From the NCBI GenBank assembly GCA_002336035.1, contig DDED01000199.1, forward strand, positions 1-7,308: a DNA stretch of 7,308 bases, given 5' to 3'. Numbering within the stretch: the stretch's first letter is position 1; every line of letters begins with the position of its first letter. Positions 1 through 5,795 of this stretch are shown piece after piece. The stretch is from Cellvibrionales bacterium UBA1963 (GTDB lineage Bacteria; Pseudomonadota; Gammaproteobacteria; Pseudomonadales; UBA7434). The notes under the pieces are model-generated. The model saw only the letters and a list, made by a program, of their open reading frames with translations. It was not told the origin of the DNA and ran no database searches. Made by a program: the position numbers and the translations under genes.

Positions 1-1
1 G

Positions 2-139
2 GATTTTTTGATGCAGGAGTTAAACCGCGAGGCCAACACACTGGGTTCAAAATCAATTGCGACGCAGAGCACTCAAGGGGCGGTTAATTTAAAAGTATTG
101 ATTGAGCAGATACGCGAGCAGGTACAGAACATTGAATAG
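2..139 (+). CDS. yicC: YicC family endoribonuclease, C-terminal end (partial)
   Basis: This is the last 45 codons of a gene that begins before the window; the reading frame is open from base 2 to a TAG stop at 137-139. The residues DFLMQELNREANTLGSKS followed by VNLKVLIEQIREQVQNIE match the highly conserved C-terminus of the YicC/YloC family, in which this tail is an amphipathic helix. Family members are metal-dependent endoribonucleases; E. coli YicC has been linked to turnover of the small RNA RyhB. The catalytic part is outside the window, so activity cannot be judged. It lies 72 bp upstream of gmk on the same strand, an adjacency typical of pseudomonad-like gammaproteobacteria. Confidence 0.93.
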   Translation, partial: DFLMQELNREANTLGSKSIATQSTQGAVNLKVLIEQIREQVQNIE

Positions 140-151
140 CCGATTCAGTAT

Positions 152-180
152 TTTACATTCTTTGCCGTGCCCTTTAGAGT
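152..180 (+). promoter_or_regulatory. Possible sigma-70 promoter for gmk
   Basis: TTTACA (152-157, 5 of 6 to consensus) and TAGAGT (175-180, 4 of 6) are separated by exactly 17 bp in the yicC-gmk gap. Transcription would start near 187, leaving a leader of about 25 nt that includes the GAGG ribosome-binding site at 198-201. The match is moderate and could be chance; gmk may also be read through from yicC. Confidence 0.35.
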
Positions 181-211
181 ATAGGTCAGCCACTGTTGAG
201 GTAGGTTAACG

Positions 212-859
212 ATGACGGCAACGGTTAGAGGGAATTTATTTACAGTATCGGCACCATCTGGAGCGGGTAAAACCAGCCTGGTTAATGCGCTACTAGCTAG
301 CGACCAAAGGCTTAAGGTCTCTGTGTCACACACGACCCGACCGATGAGACCCGGTGAGGTCGATGGCGTGAATTATCATTTCGTTGATGCAGCGACCTTC
401 ACTCACATGGTAGGTGATAATCGTTTCCTAGAGCATGCGACGGTTTTTGGCAACGCCTATGGCACTTCTAAGGCCTGGGTTAATCAGCAGCTTGATTGCG
501 GTGCTGATGTTATTCTTGAAATTGACTGGCAAGGTGCGCAGCAAACCCACCACTGGTTAGCCACTGAACTCGGTGAATCAGGAGTGGGGATTTTTATTTT
601 ACCGCCCTCAATGGCAGCTTTGCAGGCTCGATTAACCGGTCGAGGGCAAGACAATGAAGCCGTGATTGCGGGAAGAATGGCCGCTGCGGTCGATGAAGTA
701 AGGCACTATCACCACGCGGACTACTTAATTGTTAACGATGATTTTGATGAGGCATTAGTCGATTTGCAAGCCGTCATTCAGGCTCAACGACTCAGTCGCG
801 GCCAGCAAGCATGCCAGTATGCAGAATTATTAGCGGCATTAATTCAAGTTTCTGACTAA
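212..859 (+). CDS. gmk: Guanylate kinase
   Basis: This cytoplasmic enzyme phosphorylates GMP (and dGMP) to GDP with ATP, an essential step of guanine nucleotide synthesis. The 215-residue product is close to the usual length of about 205-215. The P-loop is at residues 13-22 (SAPSGAGK then TS), the GMP-binding stretch at 37-58 (SVSHTTRPMRPGEV with R43, R46 and E49, then Y55), LEHATVFGNAYGTS at 73-86, LEIDWQGAQQ at 102-111, and the LID segment with GRGQD at 143-147. YLIVNDDFDEAL (171-182) is the usual C-terminal family motif. The ATG at 212 is supported by GAGG at 198-201 and places the P-loop at the expected distance from the N-terminus. It precedes rpoZ and spoT, so the enzyme supplying GDP sits beside the enzyme that consumes it for ppGpp. 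No key residue appears to be missing. Confidence 0.97.
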   Translation: MTATVRGNLFTVSAPSGAGKTSLVNALLASDQRLKVSVSHTTRPMRPGEVDGVNYHFVDAATFTHMVGDNRFLEHATVFGNAYGTSKAWVNQQLDCGADVILEIDWQGAQQTHHWLATELGESGVGIFILPPSMAALQARLTGRGQDNEAVIAGRMAAAVDEVRHYHHADYLIVNDDFDEALVDLQAVIQAQRLSRGQQACQYAELLAALIQVSD

Positions 860-887
860 TAATTGACGCAATAAGCGACGCCCATGC

Positions 888-923
888 TCGCCAAACTGGG
901 TAAATTTGCATATAATAGGCGCC
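888..923 (+). promoter_or_regulatory. Sigma-70 promoter for rpoZ-spoT with GC-rich discriminator
   Basis: A perfect TATAAT at 911-916 has TCGCCA (888-893, 4 of 6 to TTGACA) upstream with a 17-bp spacer. The bases after the -10 box, AGGCGCC (917-923), form a GC-rich discriminator, the hallmark of promoters repressed by ppGpp and DksA, such as those of rRNA and tRNA genes. Transcription would start near 923, giving a leader of about 87 nt before the rpoZ ATG. This is the best promoter-like sequence in the 150-bp gap between gmk and rpoZ. The sequence match is seen directly; stringent control is inferred. Confidence 0.65.
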
Positions 924-1009
924 CTTTTCGCAACGCTGATTAATAGCGGTGTTGTGTTTCGGCCCTGACAGGGTTTACTCCTTTTTATCCAATGATACAG
1001 GCATACACC

Positions 1010-1261
1010 ATGGCTAGAATAACTGTAGAAGAATGCTTAGACCACGTTGAGAACCGTTTTGAGTTGGTAATGGTTGCCAGTAAGCGTGCCCGTCAAATTG
1101 CCACGCAAGGTAAGGAACCTATGGTTGAAGTCGCCGACGACAAGCCGCCGGTTATTGCTTTGCGTGAAATTGAAAAAGGCCTTATTGATCCAAAAAACAT
1201 TGATACTGAAGAGCCCATTGATGACCTAACGGAAGAGCTAGCAGCGGAATTCGGTTTATAA
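1010..1261 (+). CDS. rpoZ: DNA-directed RNA polymerase subunit omega
   Basis: Omega binds the beta-prime subunit, aids RNA polymerase assembly and, in proteobacteria, forms ppGpp-binding site 1 with beta-prime. The 83-residue product shows the family core: MARITVEEC (1-9), NRFELVMVASKRARQI (15-30), and PPVIALREIEKGL (46-58). A2, R3, T5 and R52 align without gaps with the E. coli residues at or near site 1, so ppGpp binding is probably retained. The acidic C-terminus ends earlier than the 91-residue E. coli protein, which is common. The start chosen is the ATG at 1010, with AGG at 999-1001 as ribosome-binding site; an in-frame ATG at 992 would add six residues before the invariant MAR start and lacks a ribosome-binding site. 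spoT follows after 64 bp, and the two are probably co-transcribed from the promoter near 911. Confidence 0.96.
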   Translation: MARITVEECLDHVENRFELVMVASKRARQIATQGKEPMVEVADDKPPVIALREIEKGLIDPKNIDTEEPIDDLTEELAAEFGL

Positions 1262-1315
1262 TTTAAAGCCTTCATTTTTAACACTTTCGCTATCAAAATA
1301 CTCCCCTAGCGCTTA

Positions 1316-1340
1316 TATTGTTGTGATGGCGACAACAATA
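1316..1340 (+). promoter_or_regulatory. Perfect hairpin holding the spoT start codon in its loop
   Basis: TATTGTTGT (1316-1324) and ACAACAATA (1332-1340) are perfect reverse complements around the 7-base loop GATGGCG, which contains the spoT ATG (1326-1328). The stem is 9 bp with two G-C pairs, so its stability is modest. No Shine-Dalgarno-like sequence is present in the 20 bases upstream. The structure is seen in the sequence; a role in translation initiation or control is inference. Confidence 0.4.
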
Positions 1341-3461
1341 ATTGATTTAACCGAAAAACTTGACACTTATCTTGACTCTGAACAAGTCGAGATCGTCCGT
1401 CGTGCTTATTTTTGCGCTGAGCAAGCGCATATAGGGCAAACTCGTCGCTCAGGCGAACCGTACGTGACACACCCCTTAGCTGTAGCCAACATCCTCGCTG
1501 ATATGCACATGGATCATCAGAGTTTGGCGGCTGCCATGCTCCATGACGTGATAGAAGACACCGAGGTTGATAAATTAGCCTTGAGTGACCAGTTTGGCCC
1601 AACGGTGGCTGAACTAGTAGACGGCGTCAGCAAGTTGACCCAATTCGAATTTCAAACACAAGCAGAGAAACAGGCCGAAAATTTTCAAAAAATGGCCATG
1701 GCGATGGCTCGTGACCTGCGGGTAATTCTAGTTAAATTGGCAGATCGTCTTCATAACATGCGTACTCTCGATGTACTTGGGGGTGATAAACGACGCCGTA
1801 TCGCCAAAGAAACGTTGGAAATATACGCGCCAATCGCTAACCGCTTAGGCATGAATGACATAAGAATTGAATTTGAAGATTTGGGCTTTAATACCCTTTA
1901 TCCGATGAGAGCTAAGCGTATACAAGCGGCAATCGAATCGATTCGAGGCAATCGAAAGGCATTGGTTGCCAATGTAGAAGAACAAATTGCTGAGCAATTA
2001 GGGAAAGATGGCATTGCTGCAAGAGTGATTGGCCGTGAAAAACATCTTTATAGCGTTTACCAAAAGATGCGCAGTAAGAGTCGATCATTTACTGAAATTA
2101 TGGACGTCTTTGCGTTCCGTATTATCGTTAATGCCCCCGATGATTGTTATCGTACCTTGGGCTCAATTCATAGCTTATACAAGCCTCGCCCGGGTCACTT
2201 TAAAGATTATATTGCGATTCCCAAAGCCAACGGTTACCAATCACTGCACACGGTGTTATTTGGTATGCACGGTGTGCCGATAGAAATACAAATTCGTACT
2301 GAAGAAATGGAACAGATGGCAAGTAATGGCATCGCTGCACATTGGCTGTATAAAGCCAATAATCAAGACGCATCGGTTGGCAGTCATGTGCGCGCAAGGC
2401 AATGGGTACAAGGTTTATTGGAACTGCAACAAAATGCGGGTAGTTCCCTGGAGTTTATCGAGAATGTGAAGATAGACTTATTCCCCGAAGAGGTGTACGT
2501 GTTTACACCAAAAGGGAAAATCATGGAATTGCCGCTAGGTTCTACGGCCGTTGATTTTGCTTATGCCGTGCATACCGATATTGGCAATAGCTGTGTCGGC
2601 TGCCGAATTAATCGGCGTTTAGCGGCTTTATCGCAACCTTTAAAAAGCGGTGAAACCATCGAGATTATTACCGCACCCGGTGCCAATCCAAATCCGGTAT
2701 GGTTAGATATCGTTGCGACAAGCCGTGCGCGAAGTCAAATCCGTCACTATTTAAAGCAATTAAAAAGTGGTGAAGCGATTCAATTAGGCAAACGTTTATT
2801 GAATAAGGCGTTGACTAGCTTTGATCAGAAACTTGACGACGTTGGGGCACAAAAGATTGCCGCGCTTGTCAATAAGGCCGGCGCCCACGACTTCGAACAA
2901 ATTCTTGAGGAGGTTGGCCTGGGTAATCGAGTGGCGTTCTTGACGGCGCGGCAATTATTAGACATTCAAGAGAATACTGAAGCGAACGACATTGCGATTG
3001 GTAATCGTGAAAAACCTTTAGTGATTGCAGGAACCGAAGGCATGATGGTTCACTTTGCTAAATGCTGCAATCCCATTCCCGGAGATGATATTGGTGGTCA
3101 TATTACTGCTGGACGAGGCGTAGTTGTTCACACTGCCGATTGCCGTAATTATCAAGAGTTACAGCAAAACGATAAAGAAGGTCGTGGTGTTATTTTGCGA
3201 TGGCATCAGCGTGTCGAGGGCGAGTACCGAGTAGAGCTAAAAATTGAAGTGGAGCAGCAAAGAGGGATTATTGCTTCGTTAGCGAATAAAATTAGCAGTT
3301 TAGATGGCAGCATTGAATCCATTAAAGTTGAGGAGCGCGATGCGAAATCAAGCAGCATACATATATTTCTTGCGGTGAGTAATCGTGTTCATCTAGCCCG
3401 GGTTATTCGTCGAATTCGGGTATTAAAATCAGTCGTTAAAGTCGAAAGAGTTAAACGTTAA
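1326..3461 (+). CDS. spoT: Bifunctional (p)ppGpp synthetase/hydrolase SpoT
   Basis: SpoT degrades ppGpp/pppGpp and, under starvation, makes it from GDP/GTP and ATP. The 711-residue product (E. coli: 702) has the full long-RSH layout. The HD hydrolase domain spans about 20-195, with H49, H73-D74 in MLHDVIEDT, and D140 in KLADRLHNM. The synthetase domain spans about 230-345, with D260 and E320 at the positions of the catalytic acids, and DYIAIPKANGYQSLHT at 294-309. The TGS domain covers about 386-447, followed by a helical region; the Cys motif domain has C580-C581, H602 and C606, and a C-terminal ACT domain covers about 636-710. Both active sites look intact. The residue that is normally Arg in the RxKD loop is His here (H291). 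A GTG directly before the ATG could also initiate; no ribosome-binding site separates the two. It lies between rpoZ and ridA, 24 bp before the latter. Confidence 0.97.
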   Translation: MATTIIDLTEKLDTYLDSEQVEIVRRAYFCAEQAHIGQTRRSGEPYVTHPLAVANILADMHMDHQSLAAAMLHDVIEDTEVDKLALSDQFGPTVAELVDGVSKLTQFEFQTQAEKQAENFQKMAMAMARDLRVILVKLADRLHNMRTLDVLGGDKRRRIAKETLEIYAPIANRLGMNDIRIEFEDLGFNTLYPMRAKRIQAAIESIRGNRKALVANVEEQIAEQLGKDGIAARVIGREKHLYSVYQKMRSKSRSFTEIMDVFAFRIIVNAPDDCYRTLGSIHSLYKPRPGHFKDYIAIPKANGYQSLHTVLFGMHGVPIEIQIRTEEMEQMASNGIAAHWLYKANNQDASVGSHVRARQWVQGLLELQQNAGSSLEFIENVKIDLFPEEVYVFTPKGKIMELPLGSTAVDFAYAVHTDIGNSCVGCRINRRLAALSQPLKSGETIEIITAPGANPNPVWLDIVATSRARSQIRHYLKQLKSGEAIQLGKRLLNKALTSFDQKLDDVGAQKIAALVNKAGAHDFEQILEEVGLGNRVAFLTARQLLDIQENTEANDIAIGNREKPLVIAGTEGMMVHFAKCCNPIPGDDIGGHITAGRGVVVHTADCRNYQELQQNDKEGRGVILRWHQRVEGEYRVELKIEVEQQRGIIASLANKISSLDGSIESIKVEERDAKSSSIHIFLAVSNRVHLARVIRRIRVLKSVVKVERVKR

Positions 3462-3485
3462 GACAATCAGGGTTTAGGTCACTGT

Positions 3486-3881
3486 ATGAGCGAAAAAAAA
3501 GTTATCAATACAACGGCGGCACCGGCGGCAATTGGCCCTTACTCGCAAGCGGTGCAGGTTGGTGAGACGCTGTATATCTCTGGCCAAATACCCTTGATCC
3601 CAGCGAGTATGGCGATATGCAGTGAAGACCTTGAGGAGCAAGCTGAGCAAGTGTTCAAGAATTTAACGGCAATAGCAGAGGCGGCCGGAGCCAGCTTACA
3701 TGATAGCGTGAAAATGAATATCTCAATGACTGACCTGTCGAGTTTTGACACGGTCAATAAAGTCATGGCAGCCTTTCTTCAGCAACCGTTTCCAGCAAGG
3801 GCTTGCGTGCAAGTGTCTGCCTTACCTAAGGGTGTTAAAATAGAAGTAGACGCTATTGTTATGGTCAAGCCTGCGTCCTGA
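3486..3881 (+). CDS. ridA: RidA family 2-iminobutanoate/2-iminopropanoate deaminase
   Basis: RidA (YjgF/YER057c/UK114 family) is a trimeric cytosolic enzyme that hydrolyses reactive enamine/imine intermediates released by PLP enzymes such as threonine dehydratase, preventing damage to other PLP enzymes. The 131-residue product has AAIGPYSQAV (14-23, with Y19), YISGQIPL (30-37), and FPARACVQVSALPKGVKIEVDAI (from 102). R105, C107 and E120 match the E. coli RidA residues R105, C107 and E120, and R105 binds the substrate carboxylate, so true deaminase activity is likely. The loop after QIPL (residues 38-47) lacks the usual proline-x-threonine-glycine turn. The ATG at 3486 has TAGGT at 3475-3479. 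The 24-bp gap after spoT suggests one transcript; RidA after SpoT is a conserved arrangement in Pseudomonas-like bacteria. No clear terminator follows in the 72 bp before the convergent gene. Confidence 0.95.
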   Translation: MSEKKVINTTAAPAAIGPYSQAVQVGETLYISGQIPLIPASMAICSEDLEEQAEQVFKNLTAIAEAAGASLHDSVKMNISMTDLSSFDTVNKVMAAFLQQPFPARACVQVSALPKGVKIEVDAIVMVKPAS

Positions 3882-3953
3882 GGTGTATTAGCTTAGCAAG
3901 GGTTTAGCTGCGCCTGAGTGGATTAAAATCACCAATCATTGTCGAGGGTTAAT

Positions 3954-4667
3954 TTAAGGTTGCAGGCGCCGCAAAAGTTCAGCTTTTACTATTTGGGTCC
4001 ATACGGCATAGCCTTTGCTATTTAAATGTAAGCCATCAAATTTATAAAACGAGCCATCAGGCTCCCCGTCATCGCCCAGTAATTCTGAACTGGTGTCGAC
4101 GATGAAAATATTATCTTGGGTGTTAACGTATTCAGTGAGCAGTTGATTTGCTTGGCTGGCGAATGCCCAAAGCTTCCAGCGCTGCGGTGAAGGGGTAATG
4201 GCAATAAAGATAATGGGCGTAGTGGATAAATCTTGACGAATATTGTTTATCAGCTGCTGATAAGCCGCCAGCATTGCTTCCGCTGATGTCACTTCTCTGA
4301 GACTAATATCATTAGTGCCAACGAAAATAACGACAGCACGTGGATCATATGCGTTAATTAAACGGTCAGAAAAATAGATAACATCATTGACTTTTGCACC
4401 GCCAAAGCCATGTTGAATCACCGTGAATGGATACATATCTTGTGTGAGTGTGCTCCAAAAACGAATACTTGAACTGCCAATAAATAAGACGCGATTTGTG
4501 TGGTCGTTAAGCCGTGCTGTGTTAGCCTCAAGCTCGATGATTTCTGGCTCCCAGAGGTAAGAGCCATTGCCTGAGTACTTATTAATTTGAGTTTGCACTA
4601 AGCCGAAAAGAAACACGCTCAGGGCTATAATAATAAGTGCTAGGAGGGATAATTTTTTTTTGACCAT
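3954..4667 (-). CDS. Membrane-anchored SGNH/GDSL-type esterase
   Basis: This is a predicted serine esterase of the SGNH superfamily (lysophospholipase L1 / PAF-acetylhydrolase-like); the substrate is unknown. The 237-residue product starts with MVKKK and one hydrophobic segment (about 6-25) without an obvious cleavage site, so it is probably anchored in the inner membrane with the catalytic domain in the periplasm. Block I is FIGSSSIRFW (62-71, nucleophile S66, with GSS in place of GDS), block II HGFGGAKVND (86-95), block III FVGTNDIS (115-122, with N119), and block V FDGLHLNSKGY (210-220, with D211 and H214). All four blocks are intact. No clear ribosome-binding site precedes the ATG, and a run of nine A follows codon 2. 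It is convergent with ridA and divergent from the alpha/beta hydrolase gene, so it is its own transcription unit. Confidence 0.85.
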   Translation of the reverse strand: MVKKKLSLLALIIIALSVFLFGLVQTQINKYSGNGSYLWEPEIIELEANTARLNDHTNRVLFIGSSSIRFWSTLTQDMYPFTVIQHGFGGAKVNDVIYFSDRLINAYDPRAVVIFVGTNDISLREVTSAEAMLAAYQQLINNIRQDLSTTPIIFIAITPSPQRWKLWAFASQANQLLTEYVNTQDNIFIVDTSSELLGDDGEPDGSFYKFDGLHLNSKGYAVWTQIVKAELLRRLQP

Positions 4668-4673
4668 TTAATT

Positions 4674-4703
4674 TTGACGAACCAATTCAGTTTGATTTAG
4701 TAT
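4674..4703 (+). promoter_or_regulatory. Possible promoter for the alpha/beta hydrolase gene
   Basis: TTGACG (4674-4679, 5 of 6) and TAGTAT (4698-4703, 4 of 6) are separated by 18 bp in the 92-bp divergent gap. The start would lie near 4710, about 50 nt before the ATG. The match is moderate in AT-rich DNA. I could not identify a matching promoter for the divergent SGNH gene. Confidence 0.33.
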
Positions 4704-4759
4704 TAAAAAATAGCATCAATACAGGCTGTTTTCTAGCAAATATACCAATAGGCGATAGA

Positions 4760-5752
4760 ATGGCAATTAAACGCGAAAGAAACATGGCAGCTGACGACTT
4801 TTCGCCTCCGGCTTTGTTGAAGAATCGGCACATACAAACTTTATTAGCCAGTGTAGGCCCCAGGCGATTGTTTACCCGCTACCGCGCCCAGGCATTGCAT
4901 ACTAACAGTCGTTTAGCCTCGATAGCGTGTGGTGCAGGGGTGCAGCTGCTGGGGGCTTATTGTCCATCAAAAAAAACGGATAAAAAGCAGCTAACAATTC
5001 TTATACATGGCTGGGAAGGCTCGATAGAATCGAGCTATTTGCTTTCTGCAGCAGCGACCTTGTACGAAGCAGGGCACAGTATTTTTAGGTTGAATTTACG
5101 CGATCACGGTGACAGCCATCATTTAAATGAACCACTGTTTCACTCTGCTCGGCTTGATGAAGTTGCTAATGCCATAATTAAGATCAAAGAATCTTACCCG
5201 CATCAAAGAGTCAACCTAGTGGGATTTAGCTTGGGCGGTAATTTTTGTATTCGGTTGGCATGTCATTTGGCCGCAGGGATTATTGAGCGAGTGGCTGTTA
5301 TTTCGCCGTTAATTGACCCGGCAAAAACGACCGACGATTTAGAGCGGGGGTGGCGACTGTACCATTATTATTTCATTCGAAAGTGGCGGAAGTCGCTAAA
5401 GAAAAAGCTATCTATTTTTCCTGATCATCAATGCCATATATTATTATCTGAGCGAGGACCGTTAAGTGAAATGAACATGTTTTTTGTGGCTCAGCATACA
5501 CCGTTCGAAAGCAGAGAGGACTACTACTTGGCGTATACTATTGATAATGAGCTGTTAAAAAATACCTCTTGTTGTGTTGATATACTGGTTTCAAAGGACG
5601 ATCCGATTGTAAAGACTCAATGGTTGGAGCGATTGGAGTGCCCGAAAAATATCATGATTAAAACAGTGGCCAGCGGAGGCCACTGTGGTTTTATCAAGGA
5701 TTATCGATTCAATTGTTTTGCAGATGAGTGGTTAACTGATAAACTGGCTTGA
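4760..5752 (+). CDS. Alpha/beta hydrolase, YheT-like
   Basis: This is a predicted cytoplasmic serine hydrolase related to E. coli YheT (COG0429-type); the physiological substrate of this group is not established. The 330-residue product opens with the typical FSPPALLKNRHIQTLL segment (14-29). It continues with the oxyanion motif HGWEGS (83-88), LNLRDHGDSHHLNEPLFHS (111-129), the nucleophile elbow GFSLGG (155-160, Ser157), an acidic KDDP (279-282, Asp280 or Asp281) and the catalytic His in GGHCGF (306-311, His308), giving a complete triad. No signal peptide is seen. The ATG at 4760 has AGG at 4750-4752; an in-frame ATG at 4784 would remove eight residues and would still keep the conserved region. 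It diverges from the SGNH gene and lies 43 bp upstream of the peroxiredoxin ribosome-binding region. The protein has ten cysteines, unusually many, with a C271-C272 pair. Confidence 0.88.
   Translation: MAIKRERNMAADDFSPPALLKNRHIQTLLASVGPRRLFTRYRAQALHTNSRLASIACGAGVQLLGAYCPSKKTDKKQLTILIHGWEGSIESSYLLSAAATLYEAGHSIFRLNLRDHGDSHHLNEPLFHSARLDEVANAIIKIKESYPHQRVNLVGFSLGGNFCIRLACHLAAGIIERVAVISPLIDPAKTTDDLERGWRLYHYYFIRKWRKSLKKKLSIFPDHQCHILLSERGPLSEMNMFFVAQHTPFESREDYYLAYTIDNELLKNTSCCVDILVSKDDPIVKTQWLERLECPKNIMIKTVASGGHCGFIKDYRFNCFADEWLTDKLA
5663..5686 (+). other. 9-bp GC-rich hairpin inside the hydrolase coding region
   Basis: ACAGTGGCC (5663-5671) and GGCCACTGT (5678-5686) are perfect reverse complements around the 6-base loop AGCGGA, with six G-C pairs, and TTTT follows at 5689-5692. 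The arms fall exactly on codons 302-304 and 307-309, the latter including catalytic His308. It could be an mRNA structure upstream of the peroxiredoxin gene or a coincidence of codon choice. Confidence 0.4.
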
Positions 5753-5783
5753 GTCTGTCAATTCACCACTAATTAATTTAATG

Positions 5784-5789
5784 AAGGAG
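5784..5789 (+). promoter_or_regulatory. Strong ribosome-binding site of the peroxiredoxin gene
   Basis: AAGGAG lies 6 bp before the ATG at 5796 and is the strongest Shine-Dalgarno match in the window. It decides the start: an in-frame ATG at 5781 would place this sequence inside the gene and would add five residues before the conserved MSLRINDQAPNF start. It suggests high-level translation, as expected for an abundant peroxidase. Confidence 0.88.
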
Positions 5790-5795
5790 AAATCT

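Noticed and set aside
863..868. TTGACG as a -35 box for the TATAAT at 911
   Set aside because: The spacing is 42 bp, far outside the 16-18 bp needed; TCGCCA at 888-893 has the right spacing.
931..954. Possible hairpin in the rpoZ leader (CAACGCT with AGCG and GTTG)
   Set aside because: Pairing needs a three-base bulge and only short stems; not distinguishable from chance.
963..973. CCCTGACAGGG as a terminator or attenuator before rpoZ
   Set aside because: Only a 4-bp stem with a 3-base loop is sterically possible and no T-run directly follows.
992..1009. Earlier in-frame ATG for rpoZ, adding MIQAYT
   Set aside because: It has no ribosome-binding site, and omega proteins begin with the conserved MAR at 1010.
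1306..1602. 98-codon open frame on the - strand across the spoT start
   Set aside because: It is antisense to the strongly conserved SpoT N-terminus, has no recognisable protein features and is explained as a shadow frame.
2341..2360. 7-bp perfect hairpin ATTGGCT/AGCCAAT in spoT
   Set aside because: About two or three perfect 7-bp stems are expected by chance in a window of this size.
3882..3953. Search for a bidirectional terminator between ridA and the SGNH gene
   Set aside because: Only 3-4 bp stems (around GATTAAAATC and AGCT) without a T-run were seen.
5019..5035. 7-bp perfect hairpin GCTCGAT/ATCGAGC at the oxyanion motif of the alpha/beta hydrolase gene
   Set aside because: Same chance expectation as other 7-bp stems, with a tight three-base loop and no helpful position.
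5749..5777. TTGAGT-17-ATTAAT as a promoter for the peroxiredoxin gene
   Set aside because: Only 8 of 12 matches, and the start would fall on the ribosome-binding site, leaving no usable leader.
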